From Gnetum montanum (Eukaryota; Streptophyta; Gnetopsida; Gnetales; Gnetaceae), in assembly GCA_015680685.1 (NCBI GenBank), contig MNCI01026513.1, forward strand, positions 1 to 64,000: 64,000 nucleotides of DNA. The letters are read 5' to 3'. The notes beneath the pieces are model-generated. The model was not told the origin of the DNA, ran no database searches, and worked only from the letters and a program-made list of their open reading frames with translations. The translations under genes and the position numbers were made by a program. Positions 42,640 through 56,389 of this stretch are shown one piece after another. The first letter of the stretch is position 1, and every line of letters starts with the position of its first letter.

Positions 42640-45184
42640 AAGTTATAAAATAGATTTCATTTTTTTAATGAAACTAAGGAGACTAATAATTTCTTGCTCA
42701 AACTTTTGAAAAATTTATGGAAGATTATATAACTTGACAAAACATGGTANGACACTTAATATTGTTCTTCCTAATAATGTATATGAGTCTTTAGTTACTA
42801 ATCTTTCATCACAATATGTATTTATTCAAATTTTGGATTACCTAACTTGTAATCAAATTTTCATTTTNCTAATAAAGAGTTCAAAAGTTTTTTGAAGAAG
42901 TTAGGAGTAATATAGAATCTTCCATAGGAAAATTTTAGAGGAATCAGATTCAATAAAGAAAATCCAAAGATAGAAAAATAAAATTTGCTAAAAAATTAGA
43001 TTTTCCACTACTAGGATAATAATATTATATGATTGTAAAGCTTAGGGATAAGGACTTNTCGAAAGTACCATGTTTTGTCAAGTTATATAATCTTCCATAA
43101 ATTTTTCAANCTTTAAATTCCATATGTAGACTCTAAGGCAAAGAAAACATGTTTTCTATAAAAATTATAGCTTTTTATTAATTTATTAGATTTTATCAAA
43201 AGATTCTTATTAGACTTGAACTATACCCTTTTACGTAAGTTTATATGCTACTTAAGAAAAAGGTTGATTTTGTGAGGGGAAAAAACATCTTCAAAAATAA
43301 TTATATTTATCATAAATTTAAATTTGAAATTCAAAAACTTAGAAAAATGATCTAAAAGAAGATTCTTAAGAGAATGTGATAACACACCATAAAAAAAAAA
43401 GCAATTCCATTTATATTAGATCTTAGGAGAATATTTAATGCAAAAACATACTTATGAGTTTGCCACAAGTGTAATACAAATTAAAGTTATGAGCACTTAT
43501 ATTCAAGATAGGATGATGGAATAATCTTCTAATAAAACAACATACATATAGAATCTACCTAGAGGAAATAGTGGAGGATGAAAAAATTCTTAATTACCGT
43601 TTTTTAATTCATTGAAACTTAAATATGGCATTCAATGAAAAGATTTGCAATAATTTTTAAACTAAAATTACTAAATCTCAAGGCAATTGCTTGATGAGAA
43701 ATGGAAAATGCTGTGCGTGTCAAAACCTAAAACTTATATGTATCTCCAAGACATATAGCCAATGTGACATTTTGATAAATCTTACATAGAATGTGCAAAG
43801 AGGGAGGTGTTAAAAGTTGAAATAATTTAATTATAGATATTTTCAAAGATACATAGTTAATAGGATACATTAAAAGAATTAGAGAAAAATATAACAATGC
43901 CTCAAGTATGAGGGAGGGTGTGAGACATATAAACATAAATAATAATTAAAAAAAATTCAAAGTACATCATATCATCAATATAAAAGAGAGTCTAAAAAAA
44001 AATCTTAATGGTTTTGGAATGCCTTTTTAGGTTTTCATACTTACAATCAATCTTGAGAAATATCTTCTCTAGGTTTGGATCAAGACTTGTCTTTATTTAG
44101 AAGCATTGGTCCCTCTAGATTTTTACCATCAACTTGTTACTTCTAACAAGATGCTTTCAATAAATCAAAATAAATCAATAAGTAATATAAATAATAAATG
44201 ATGGAAAACTGTAAAGCTTCTAGAAGAAATTGAGGAATAGAAAAAGGAGTATCCTTCCATGCACATAAGGAAGAAAAGAAAGAATTAATATACATGCTAC
44301 TTCCTTTTCTTATCATAACCTTGAAATAAAAATTTCATATAATAGATTCAACTTTAACTTAAAAGTAAAGCTTAGCATTGTAGAATGTCTTTTGTAAATC
44401 ATAATAAATTTGTGCTTACAGATGCAAAAAAGGACATCGAACCTAAGCATATTACAAAATTTATAAGAAATTTCATTATTATTGTCCCTTCATTAATTGT
44501 ATAAGCAAAATAAATTTAGAATTTTTTAAATTCAAGAATTGAAAAATACCACTGCCAAGCTTGTTAAGTAAAAGAATAACTAAAAAAAAAACATGTTCAA
44601 CAAAGTATTTATGAGAGCAAATGAAACAAATTAGATTATCAAAACTAAGAAGTTGTCATCAATGTCTAAAAGGAAGCCCTTTATATAATAAAGACAATTA
44701 AAAAAATTGTACTTTCAACTAAACCCCAAGTTTCCATAAGTTCTTAAACCTTTGTATTTAATCATTCTCATTATTTTGAGCAATTCATCAATGATTAAGA
44801 CCTTTAAAAGGAGCTTTCTATTTATCAGACCATTTATGATCTTTTGAAAGAGAAAAATGCAATATTTTAATATCATCAGGCCAAATCTAGTTATGCCGAA
44901 TTTAAGATGAATATTAAGAACATTCCAAGAAGACTATCAAATACTTATCAAGAAGAGTTCAAAAAGAGATATTATCTACTTTATCGAAATTGAATTTATC
45001 TTGGAATTCTTCTCATTGTAATGGAACAAGAGAAGTTATATTAAATAATTTTTTTAAAATATGAATAATTTATTTATGATTAAATTTAATCATTTTTAGA
45101 TGAAAATCATAAATAGCTAAAATACTAGTCTTTTCATAACAAGGTGCCCACATGAAAAACATTCATCTAATAGGACCCCATGAA
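42640..45184. other. AT-rich region with scattered single N and an inverted repeat
   Basis: Single N at 42750, 42868, 43058 and 43110. A perfect 44-bp inverted repeat lies at 42706-42749 and 43066-43109. Otherwise there are short frames only, with no recognised protein. If the duplication seen at 1-154 continues leftwards, this region should have a copy outside the window. Confidence 0.45.
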
Positions 45185-45337
45185 TGTTAGGAATGATACC
45201 ATTAAAAATATGAATTGATTTGTTGTAATTATGTCCAAATGTGTAAAAGCATAATTGATCCTTCAATTTTAATTTTAGCATTAATAATAATTCAAATTTT
45301 CCATCAATCATTAAACCAAAATTTTAAATTAGCTAAA
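45185..45337. repeat. Flank shared with 1-154
   Basis: Near-identical to 1-154 and directly adjoining the LTR. Its last five bases, CTAAA, are the left target duplication of the full-length element. Confidence 0.75.
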
Positions 45338-46325
45338 TGATGAGCAGTGAAGGTACCCCTATGCCCAACCATACAAATCATGAAATGTTCATGCATGATT
45401 TGGTTGAATTTTGTGGACTCTATAGTTTCCAATACACTAGTCTTCTAGGAAGTGAACCTTACCCTAAAGGTCATTCATTGTCTTCCTAGTTACACTTGTG
45501 ATGTACAAAGGTATGGTTAACTATAATTGAGGTATATTATTTTTATTGTTTTATGTTTTATGTTCTTTGGTGCTTAGAGTAGAGAGATGAAATAATTTAA
45601 CAACTATTCTAATTTAACCACTTAAGTAGTCTCTAACCAATCCTAACATAAGCATCTAGTCCCACTTTTCATACATATCTTAATCCCATGTATCCACTGC
45701 TAGGTTACCAAGCGCTACACTACTAGGTGCACCAAGAAATAATGCTACTGGGATTATTGAGAAAATATGTGTTTATGTTAAAAGTGTTCATACTTATGTA
45801 CTTAATCTATTTAGCTTAATTAATTAACTAATCTCTTTAAGTCTAATTTATCTTAATTAATTGCATATTTCATGAAAACAATGAATGCATAAATAAATCA
45901 TTAATCTATTCTAAGTGCTGCAAGGTTTGATCAAAAGGCTTGTCTTTATTGTTGTACACACTGGTGTGGTTCATGTACAATAGTGCTCAAATAAAGATAC
46001 GTACGCTTTTTGACTCTTGCTATGGGCACTTAGAAAAATATTCTAACTTTCAAATGGACAAACAACAAGAGCTCTGCTACTACTATGCCTTGAATGCTCA
46101 TAAATATGGCTAGGAGCTTGTATTTAAAGTTTTTGCTACAAGACTACATTGACAAGGTCCTATAGACATAGCAAATGCTACATCAATGTGGCCTTGTCAA
46201 TAGGGCAACATCAGATATATAGGGCCCTATCTATGAGGGCCTGTTGACAAGGTCACATTAATGGAGGCTCGTTGAAAAGGCTGTGTCAATGGCCACTCAT
46301 CAATGTGACACTTTGATGCTCATCA
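45338..46325 (-). repeat. 3' LTR (full-length element)
   Basis: TGATGAGC at 45338 to GCTCATCA at 46325, 988 bases. U3 (46120-46325) carries repeated GTTGACAAGG/CATCAATG-type words instead of the GATATC array found in the pol-less elements. Confidence 0.87.
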
Positions 46326-46342
46326 TACCCCCATGACTAAAT
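46326..46342 (-). other. Terminal polypurine tract (full-length element)
   Basis: The minus strand reads TTAGTCATGGGGGTA against the LTR, identical in core to 13911-13927. Confidence 0.75.
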
Positions 46343-46559
46343 GAAAACTCATCCTCAAGTTCCTTTATAAAATTGGAAAGGTATGGAATTATTGACTAGC
46401 TCTTAATAAAATAAACTATCTTGACAAAACTGAGTGCTTGACTGTACAAATTGACAAATTACAAAAATTGTGGTGTTCATGACACAAAATTGAACACCAT
46501 GATGTGACTACACAAAATTGGATAGCACATTCTTTGATGGTGTAAAGACAGTAGAGAAG

Positions 46560-49369
46560 ATTAGACAATCCCAGACAGTGGAGGCTCTTGAGGTTCTAAA
46601 GAACCTTTGTTGGCTTCAAGCATGTGTGATAATTGAGGTGGCCTTGGTTATCCTGCTATAGTTGCAACCTCTAGTGGAAGGAAAAGGGTATCTAGTAATA
46701 TCTTCATCTTCTCCTCCTTGCTTTGGGGATCATTCATAGTCCATGTGACATCACCAATGTGGGTTGGAATGGGGATATCCCATGGACAAGGCATTATTGG
46801 GAACATCTTCACATTGATAAAATAGGTAGTGAACTATTTGTATTCAATATTGAATGCCTTGACTATGTTCTACAACTCTTGGTAGTCGTTCATCCTCTTG
46901 GCCAAGACCTCGGTAGTTGATCATTGATCAGTGAATTATGCCTTGAGAACTTTTAGTTCAGCATTTGCCACTACAAGCTTTTGCTTGGTGTCTTTTTGAT
47001 TCTTGAACTTAGCCTCGTACAAAAAATACAAGCTAGTCACCTATTTCTTGAGCTTTGACCATGGCTGTTCAACAGTTAACATGGCCAGATTTGCATAACG
47101 AAGATTGGTGAGCTTCATGTATTACGTCATCTCCTTAATTTGCAACTCCATGTAGATTTTAGATTTGTTGTAGGTGTATATTCCATCAATAATGGGTTTC
47201 CAAACTTATCTTCCTTACTGGAGTTGTTGAAGCACTTCATTCACTTTTACCTTTGCCAATTAGATGTGTTTTTCATTTACTTCCTTTTGTAGATTGACCT
47301 ATTTTCTATAATTATCCTTGACTCTTTGAAATCTAAGAGTCTCTAATTTCCAAGAAACTACCTCAATTGTAGTTTTTTGGTGAAGGGTGCAAACATCCTC
47401 CATGAAGAAATTTTTGTATTCTACTACCAATCTCCTCAGTTTTATGTTTTCTCTAGCCAGTTGCTCTTACCATTGATGGATGAAATCAGTTAATTATTAT
47501 TTGTGCTCATCAACATTATATAGGCAATGTTTCTATATGGTCAACTATACATTCACCTAGTAGGTTTGATTCAAGGCCTTCTAAATTTTGTGCTATGTGG
47601 CCTCTACTAAGGATTGATAGAATACCATCATCTCCATTGCACCCTCAACCCCTTTTAGTTTAGTGTGCATCTATTCCATAGCTCTTAATTTGAAAAATTC
47701 TATAGCCAAGAATTTATTCAACTTTTTCACTATTTCAATTTGCCCCTCCAAGATGATGTTCTTGCTCCTTACCTCTAGCAACTCTGACTAGGTTGTAGTA
47801 ATATTGTTTGGAAGGTCAAATACATCTGAAATAAATTACTTGATTCATACTAGTTGGTCTAGTAGATATTTGTGCTACACTACATTTATTTTGCCACTTG
47901 TGGTTCCTACAAAAATTTGCACATCCTTGAGTGTAATGACGTCTAGTACCAATGTCATAGGCGCATTAAGCATTTCAACAATACGGTCAGTAAGCACTTC
48001 TACTACAGTATCCTACCCTTGGTGTTGTATCACAAATACAGTTGCCCCCTCACCTTCCTCTAAGTGCACTAAAAAGGTTGTAGTGTCCCTAGATATTTCT
48101 AGGAGTGGTTTCTATTCTACAAGAGATATCGTGACCTCTCTAGTGCTCAAATTTGACCTTGCGAGCAACTGCATTCTTTGGGCCAAGAAAATAGCTTCAC
48201 CTCCATCCATCAAGCTGATTATCTAGGCCACCTCGTTTAGGTGACTCATTACTAGTTTATACATGGATGGGTCCCTTTCACTCATGCTCTCTCATTGCTC
48301 TTGTTCACTCAAGAGCCATTCCATGTATTTGTGCAATCGTTGGGCTGTTATAGCAATGTTTGGAATAGCTATTTAAGTGGTAGGTGTATGTGGTGGTTGC
48401 TAATCCTCTTCTTAGATAGTAATTGTAGGCATCTTATCTTTCATGATTTTTTCCCAGTTGGTGACTAAAACATGCCTAGCAACATCATAGGTGTAACATT
48501 CTATTCCTCCCCTTCGACAATGTTTCTTGATGATGCATGGGAAGGGGAGTGTCTTCCTTTCATATTCATTTTCTTTAAACTACTTCTCCATATCTTGATA
48601 GATCAATTGTGGAAGTTGATAGGAAATCTACCACTCAAAGAGGTGCATGCTTGGGTAGAGAAGGTGGTGATTTTTTTTTTGGCCTCATCATGGGATTGAG
48701 GTGGAAGGCTACAATATTGTAGTGGATCCTCTCTACTAATGTGAGCATGCCAAACTCCTTGCAGTCGACACCATAGAACTATTGAACCCATTCTTTCTTG
48801 ATGTTGGGATTTGCCTACATTGGGATCTCAACATGACTTGGCCTAGTTTCTAGCAAGCCAAGCATTATAAAAATGGCCTACACTAAGTAGGACACTGAGA
48901 TGTCCTTGATTTTCACCATTGATTTAGGTTGCCTATTTTTCTAGAATAGGAATGTCTCTCCCATGTACCACTCCCTAATGAAAGTGATGATTGGCCACAT
49001 GGGAGAGGCCTTTAGTTGGTCCTACACTTCTTTTGATGCTTTCTCCAAGAATAGACCAAAGTTTAACTCCTAGAGCACTATTTTCTAGACCTCTGATGAT
49101 TTGATATGATTCTTGTAAGCCTCTGTCAGGGTCACCTCTAGATTTGCTTGTGGTGCTGATGCATCATTTCAATGAGAGTGTTCTATTACTGCTGCTAGTT
49201 TTGGAATCTATTAGATGGATTTCACCTTGGCCTCTTCCTTAAGAGGACCTATGGCATGGCTTGCAAGTGGTTCTTCTTGGGTATGCTCTTGGCCCCTTCT
49301 TCTTCTAAGTTGTTTCTCCCTTGGTTGAGATAGTCCTGCTTCCAACGTGTGCTTTTCTTTTGCTACCAT
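46560..49369 (-). pseudogene. Env-like ORF, degenerate (full-length element)
   Basis: It starts at ATG 49369 (MVAKEKHTLEAGLSQPREKQ). The N-terminal part has DQLKASPMWPIITFIREWYM and GETFLF, the same block as in the ORF starting at 22101. A central segment includes KKEWVQ, FYGVDCKEFGML and NIVAFHLNP (~48600-48790). The C-terminal half (~48230 down to 46700) is Lys/Glu/Leu-rich with heptad character. It has many stops. It lies between the internal and terminal PPTs, the env-like position of Athila elements. No membrane or signal segment supports an envelope function. Confidence 0.55.
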
Positions 49370-50187
49370 CTATGGTAAAAATACATCCATGGATTAGTAG
49401 ATATAATGTGTAACATTAAATTTTTGAATACCTTCTCTTGTTAGTTAGTTACACTTTGGTTAAGGTTGGACCATGGTAGCTCATTTATTTGTCTAAGCAT
49501 GTGTTTTTTTGTTTTTTGCTTTGCTTTTTTCTCTTCTTTTTGGATGGGAACCACACCATGTAAAGACTTTATTTAACTTACTATTATCAAATGACATGGA
49601 ACAGTAAGAAGTCTATAAAAAACACTCAAGCATTCAAGTAAGTAGAAGAGTACAAAGAGTAGAGTTCCCTTGAAGTCAAACATTTTACAAACCTATGAAT
49701 CCTTCCTAATTCCAAAAATTGTGATGGTCACATATTTATTAAAAGTTGATTTAATGAAAAAGACCTCAAACCATAAAGTTTGTGAATGGGTGGATGTCGT
49801 GGACTCATTTCCTGTTCCATGAAAAAGAAACCATGACTTAGCCATCAATAAAAAAATTCAAAAATGGAAGCCAAACATTAGCAACCAAAACATAAAGCAC
49901 AAACCACCATTAATAAAAAGTACAACATCATTGTGTCTTGTTGGTAGAAAGCACATTTATTAGCAAAAATTTGAAAATCACACCCAAACAAAGTAAAATA
50001 TATAAGAAAATGTAAAATATCCAAGAAAGATTCAAATGTATTAATGATGGTGTAAAACAAAAAATGGTGTAAAATATGAAGAGGTTTTAAAATCAAAAAG
50101 GTGTAAAATAAATAATTGTAAAATCAAAAACATGGAAAACAAAAAATAGAAAAACTGAGAAGCCATATGAATGATTAGCATAGATGG
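49370..50187 (-). other. Non-coding region between internal PPT and env-like ORF
   Basis: Aligns in part with 12055-12700 of the plus-strand element (TTTGACTTCAAGGGAACT, CTTTACATGGTGTGGTTC). No coding sense. Confidence 0.55.
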
Positions 50188-50206
50188 TCATCTCCCCCAT
50201 GATTGA
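50188..50206 (-). other. Internal polypurine tract (full-length element)
   Basis: The minus strand reads CTCAATCATGGGGGAGATG, just beyond integrase. It is the counterpart of 12022-12040 in the gag-protease element. Confidence 0.6.
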
Positions 50207-53200
50207 GTTGGAAGGAGTAGATCCAAAAAATTGAGTATGGTTGTTCATTTGTTAAGGTATTTGTTGTACTAGCTTGCTTTGGCTCATGTAAAAGCTTTAC
50301 TTATTGGATGTTGACCAGTTGCTTTTTATTTGGGCTCTCAGGTTTGTATATGGTCATGTATTCAAATAGAAAGGTTTAATCAATTATATAAGGTCCATTC
50401 CACAATAATTCAAACTTTGTTTTTTGGGATATGTGTGTGGGATTCTAGTAAAAAACCTTATCTCTTCGTTGTAATTTTGCTTTTTGAATTCTCAGGCCAT
50501 GTTGTTTCTTGTTGAATGCCTTGTGCACATCATTTGAAGATAGGACCAATAATTAGTTTTAGTCTAGTACATTGAGGTTGATCAATATTTCTTTTTCTAC
50601 TAGGCTTAGGTCAAGATTCAATTCACAAGTTGTTGAGAGTGTACGGAGCTCAAATTGAATTGAGAGCATTGGAAGTTTTCCATATACAAACTCATAGGGA
50701 GAGTAGCCAATAGGGAGTTTTCATGTTAAGTAATAGGTCCAAAGGGCATTGTTGAGTTTTTTCCTCTAGTCTCTCCTATATTTGTTTATTGTTCTTGTTA
50801 GAATCTTTGTAATCTCCTTGTTAGTTACCTTTGCTTGACCATTGGCTTGGGGGTGATTAGGTGTTGTTAATTTATGTTTGACCCCCAAGCATTGTATGAG
50901 TTTTCAAAGGGTGGAACCTATAAAATGATTTTCATTTTTAGAAATTAGTTTATATGGCACTCTAAACCTATTTATAGCATTTTGTTGTACAAATTTGGTA
51001 TTAGTGGATGATGTATAGTCAGTGATGGCTACTGCTTCTACCCATTTGATGCAGTAGTTGATTGCTACGATGATATATGCCTTTTCATTAGACATGGAAG
51101 TGATGGGACCCATGAAGTCAATGCCCTATTTGTGAAAGGTCTCTAGTGGTTGAATCAATTGTTGAGGATCCTCCATTCGAGTGGTCATCCCACCATCTCA
51201 TTGATAGCGTTTACAAGATTGGACAAACTGGTGGTCATCCCTAAAGATTGTAGGCTAGTAGTATCCTACCATTAGTATTTTTATGGTTGTGCATCTCCTT
51301 GCATAGTGGCTTTTTCGAGGGCCTTCATGAGCATCCTAGAGAATACATAGTTGATCCACATTAGGGACACACCAATGAACCAAGCCATTGATGCATACTT
51401 TGTAAAGGTGCATGTTGATTTCCATGAAGTACTTTGCCCAATGAAGAAACCATTGTTTCCTCCTAAAGTCTAGATCTTGTGGCATGTACTAAGTGAGAAG
51501 ATAAGTGAGGATGCCATCATACCATTTTGCTTTTATGGGCACTTAATCATTATTGCTCCTATAAATAGAATTTCATCTAGAAATTGATTAGAAAGTGGGC
51601 TCTCCTCCTCTTTGTTATCTTATATTAACTGAGAGAGATGATTAGCAATCACATTCTCAGTTCTTTTCCAATCTATCATTGTGAGATCAAATTTCTACAA
51701 GATCACCAGCCACTATATGATACGAGGACTTACTATTGGCTTATTTATTATGAAATGGATGACACTATGATTTGTGTGCATAAACACTTTCTAGCCAAGC
51801 ACACAATGCTTGAACGTTTTGAGAGCATACACCACCACCACCAGTTCTTTCTTAGTTGTGGTGTAATTCAACTATGCACCCACAATTCTTTGGCTCATGT
51901 AGTCATTGTAATATGGCTGTTTCTTGTATCCAACAATATAAGCATAACTCCCAATGCATAATTAGATGCATCCATCATTATATGAAATGATTTGGACTAG
52001 TCTGGTGCCTATAGAATTGGAGTTTCTATGAGTTTTTTCTTTAGGTGTTGGAATGCATGTTTGCACTCCTTGGTCCAAATGAATGAAGTATCTTTCTTTG
52101 TAAGCTTATCCAATAGCTTTGCGATCTTAGAGAAATTATTTATGAACCACTGGTAGTAGCCTATGTGTCCAAGGAATGATCGGATGTCTTTGACTATCTC
52201 TAGTTGGCATGCGATTCCTTATATGACCCTTATCATTTTTGGGTTTACCTCAATCCCTTCTTATGGAATTTAGTGCCCTAGTACTATGCCCTCCTAGACA
52301 TTAAGTGGATTTTCTACCAATTGAACCTAAGTTTTATTTCAATACATCTTTTTAGTATTTGCTAAAGGTGGTCTAGGGCTTGCTCAAATGTAGTTCCATA
52401 GGTAGAGAATTCATCCATGAATACTTATACCCTACTAAAAATTTTCTATTGAAACATACTAAGGACCAAGCATTGGAATGTTGCATGGGAATTGCATAGA
52501 TCGAATGACATATTAAAATATGCAAAATTCCCCTAGGGACTTATGAATGTTGTCTTGGCTTGATTTTTGGGTGCAATTTGGACTTGGTAATAGCCACTAA
52601 AACCATCCAAAAGCTATAATAATAATGCTCAAAAATGGTATTCAACACTTGGTCCAAAAATGGCAATGGAAAATGATCTTTAAATGTTTGCATGTTCAAT
52701 AGCTTAAATTTGATGTAGACCCACCACTTATCACCTTTCTTGAGCACAATTACGAGTGGGCTAACCCACTTACTATCCATGATAGGATAGATGAACCTTA
52801 CCTTGAGAAGTTGTTCTATTTCCTCTTTGATTATTTTCTTCAATTTGAGATTTACCTACCTCTACGACTACCTTCTTGGCTTTATGGTTAGGTTAATGTA
52901 AATGTGATGTTGGCATATCCTTGGATCAATTTTAGTCAACTTGGTATATGACCAAGCAAAGGTTGTTGGCCACTTATTGACTACCTGCAACAACTTGTCT
53001 TTTTGCTCAAGAGCAAGATTAGAATTGATTATAACTAGCTTGCCATTGTTTAAGAATGCATATTCTATGTTTTCTAGTAGGGGTTTTAACTCGATGGGCT
53101 CTTACATGAATGTATCAGGGATTTCCAACTCTCCCAAGTAGGTATCATTATCTTCATCATCAGAGAGTTGATGATGAACTTGTTCAAGTTCATCCATGCC

Positions 53201-53790
53201 ATTGACATAGGCATATGTTAGGCACTCAATATGTTTCATGCATAGTGTGCTACTATTAAAGTCAGCTGTAGCCATTAGGTGTCCTCCTATTTTATGGTTG
53301 CTACGTATAAGCACCTTTGGATATCTATTTCTTGTGCACACTGATTACATGCTTTGAGGAATCTACTTTTAATGGACCATATTATTTGCACACAATTACA
53401 CTTGTTATCATTGTATGTGATGCATGGAACATGATTTTTCTATAGTTGTTAAAATTCATTTTTATTTAAGATTTTCAAGGAGAGGTTCTTGATGTCCATT
53501 TCTGCATCAATAGTGCCTGAGAATGCACATCCCACAATGATAAGGAAGTTACCTTTGCAGTTTTCAACCATGATCACTAGAAAATTGGTAGGATAGGATC
53601 ATCCACAAACTGTGGTCATAATGTCCTCCACTAATACAAAGGAAACATTGATTGACTAGTGTGCCAATTCCAAATAGATATTACTCTTCTTGGGAGGTGG
53701 TAGGTTTTAGGCCTTGTACATGTCATAAGAGATGGGATTAATACTAGAACTATAATCAAGAAGAGCCTTGCATGGCTCATGTCTAGCAAT
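50207..53790 (-). pseudogene. pol: Degenerate pol: protease, RT, RNase H, integrase (full-length element)
   Basis: The protease (~53100-53790) has DSG changed to DYS (LLDYSSSINPIS). RT (~52000-52860) has IKEEIEQLLKVRFIYPI and FKDHFPLPFLDQVLNTI. The first catalytic segment is frameshifted, and the second reads FMDEF where copy 1 keeps FMDDF. RNase H lies at ~51560-51960. Integrase (~50250-51440) has MGPITSMSNEKAYIIVAINY, in which the first catalytic Asp is Asn. In LISKNENHF the second is Lys, and in NGQAKVTN the Glu is Lys. Several of these replacements can be explained by C-to-T/G-to-A change. The element therefore cannot now mobilise itself or its relatives. Confidence 0.82.
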
Positions 53791-54503
53791 TTGCAAGTAA
53801 ATAAGAGGACTTCCTAGGTTACATCTTTTTATGAAAAGGTTGCAAGCCTTGATCCAATTGGAACAACATGAGTTAACATCACAGTGTAGATTCGAGGTGG
53901 AATTTGGTTTGAAGGACACACAAAGGTGTTTGATGTAAAGGATGAAGGTGTTGGAGATACAAAGTGACTAGCCACATTAGGTTATGAGGGTTTGAAAGGA
54001 CTATTAGGTTGAAAAATGATCATTTTCTAGATCAACTATCTAAACTAGTGAGTTGGCAATTTGGTTGTAAATTTACAGCCCTCATAGCATTTTGTTGTTG
54101 TGGTTTTAAGGAAATTTCACCTTGCATGGATGGAGTAGGAAGTAACTAGGTTGAGGATGAAGGGATGTGTGTAGACAGATGTTGAGGATGGTATGGATAT
54201 GGGTACTCCTCTCAAGTAGATGGAGAATGAGTTTGATGGTACTTTGGAGGGTAATAGTGATGCTAGAATGAGGCATGGCTTATGGAGCTTCATAGAGAAA
54301 TGGATTGTTGAACATAGTACTTGTATAAATTTGATTATCTATAAGGGTATTTCTATCTTAGTGGTAGCATTCCCCATGAGTATGGTTGTTGCCACTATTG
54401 GTATTGCTCATATGGTTGTGGTGGAGCTCCACTTAGATAATAGCTTGTTGTTGCTGGTGGAACTGCCTTGGATTACCTTGAGGATAAGAAAATCATCTGG
54501 GTG

Positions 54504-56389
54504 TGTACTGTCCAAAATCATCGGTGTAAGGCTAGAAGAAAACAGACGCTGAAAGATCTCTGGAGAGATACAAATGACCCTGCCTTCACATGAGGGCAAG
54601 CTGGAAAAAAGAAGGCAGAGTGCCTTGGATGGTCTGCACACAGATCAACCAAGGACTTCCCCAAGCATACGGTAATAGCCTATGCTAGGGTTATTGTCAT
54701 GAAATGTAAAACAGAGAACGTAATGTAAAGAAATGTAAACATGCAATATAACGTGTAAACATAAATAGAATATATGCAGAAACATGCAATGAAATGAAAC
54801 AATGTAAATAATAAACTAGAACGATACAATGGATGGTAAATAATGAACAAGGTTATATTAACCAACAAGATGTGCACTGCTCAAAACATAGTTGTGTTGT
54901 AAGTCGAACGTTAGGCTCCGATGCGAGGTGTTTATAGGCATTGAGAATCACATGCGTCTGGGTTCAAGATTGCTTGTTTTCTTTTTTCTTTTTAAATTGC
55001 CCCCCTATTTATGTCAATGAATAGGGTATTTATACATTTTACTAGGCTTGGGAGTAGGATTCGTGAATGGGGTCAACGACTGTGAGATTCGCGAAGAATG
55101 GATCATGTGACAGGTGTACATGGACAGACTACGTTCTAGCCCAGGTGCACTGTATCTTACAACACAAGCTAGCTTATGCTCATGGAAGCAACATAAGAGC
55201 TTGACAAGCTCACAGATGGTAAAGCTTACAATGAATATTTACAATGATTTTACAATGAAAATTGACTCTAGCTCGCTTGAAGTTTCATGGTCTCTTGAAT
55301 CAATTGTTGCAGGACGTCGATTTGAGTGGTTCGATGGTTGTTTGAGGCATCTCTACTTTACCAGGGCCCCCAGTGTGAGTTGATTTGGTCCTGGCATGTC
55401 CTTAGCGTGCGTTTGGAGTGCTTTTTTTTAGGCATGAATAGTACTCACGTTGATGAATAGTGCTCACGCTAGACTTACATTGCAGCGTGACATGGGCATG
55501 AGCTGAGCATGAGCAAGCTGGAATGGTTCATCTTGCATAAAATTTTGATTTTTTTGAGACCTTTCTTGCAAGTGTAATTGCTGCCTGCCCTTGGAGGCAA
55601 CCTGCATGCTGATTTTGAGCCTGTATGTGCCTTGATCTAGGTCATTTTGGCAACTCATGCTAGGCTCACGCTACCAGTGTGACTCCAGCATGACCCCAAC
55701 GTGACTTGGGCATGACCCCTTGGAAGTGACACTTTTTGAGCTGAATCTTGACCTCTGATGCCTATTCTTTGAAGTAAAACTACCACCTACTCTCCAAGGT
55801 GGCTTGGATGATAAATTTGAGTCTATTCTTGTGTTGATTTGGGCCACTTTTGGCAGCTCACACTGGGCTCATGCTGTCAGCATGACCTGGGCATGACTTC
55901 AGTGTGACCTCTGACCAAGCCAAAATGCCGTGTTTGATGCCCAAACTTTGATTTTATAGAGCTTGTGAACAAGTAAAACTGTTTTCTATCCTTAGAAGTT
56001 GAGTTGATGCTGAAATTGTCCTTGGGACTACCTGATTTGACCTATTTATATTTGGTCACACTGGGCTCACGCTCCAGCGTGACCTGGGCATGAGTTGGGC
56101 ATAAGAAATGAAAACGGTGTATTTTCAAGCCCAAAATTAGGATTCTGAGGGCTGGGAACCTAGGGTAACCTTAGCGGGCCTTGAGGGGGCCTTGTACCCT
56201 TGACATTAGGCCATCTTGACATTATTTTGAGGCTATTTTGGGTTACTCATGCTAGGGGAAAGCTAGCTTTATAGCATGACCAAGCTGGCTTGAGTTCCAT
56301 GTCGTAGTCAAGTTTTTGCCTCCCAAGACTCAAGAGGCTCTGAATTGTTCTTGTTTCAAAGTATTGAGTTGAAATTTTGTGGTGTTTCA
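54504..56389 (-). mobile_element. Solo LTR of a different LTR-element family
   Basis: 1886 bases from TGTACTGTCC to GTGTTTCA, flanked by perfect GGGTG copies at 54499-54503 and 56390-56394, inside gag of the full-length element. The minus strand has a TATA box (~55026-55038). Upstream of it (~55440-56290) lie about five degenerate repeats of roughly 200 bases with CACGCT..AGCGTG palindromes. No internal coding region, so it is the product of LTR-LTR recombination. The perfect duplication suggests it is younger than its host. Confidence 0.85.
55440..56290 (-). repeat. ~200-bp repeats with CACGCT/AGCGTG palindromes
   Basis: CTCACGCT and AGCGTGACCTGGGCATGA words recur near 55450, 55660, 55860, 56060 and, weakly, 56250. 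Upstream of the solo LTR's TATA box they look like an enhancer-type U3 array. The palindrome CACGCTCCAGCGTG is perfect near 56067. Confidence 0.7.

Noticed and set aside
41491-45184. Endogenous pararetrovirus or intact L1
   Set aside because: No RT, movement or coat motif was found; only one weak ORF1-like knuckle is visible.
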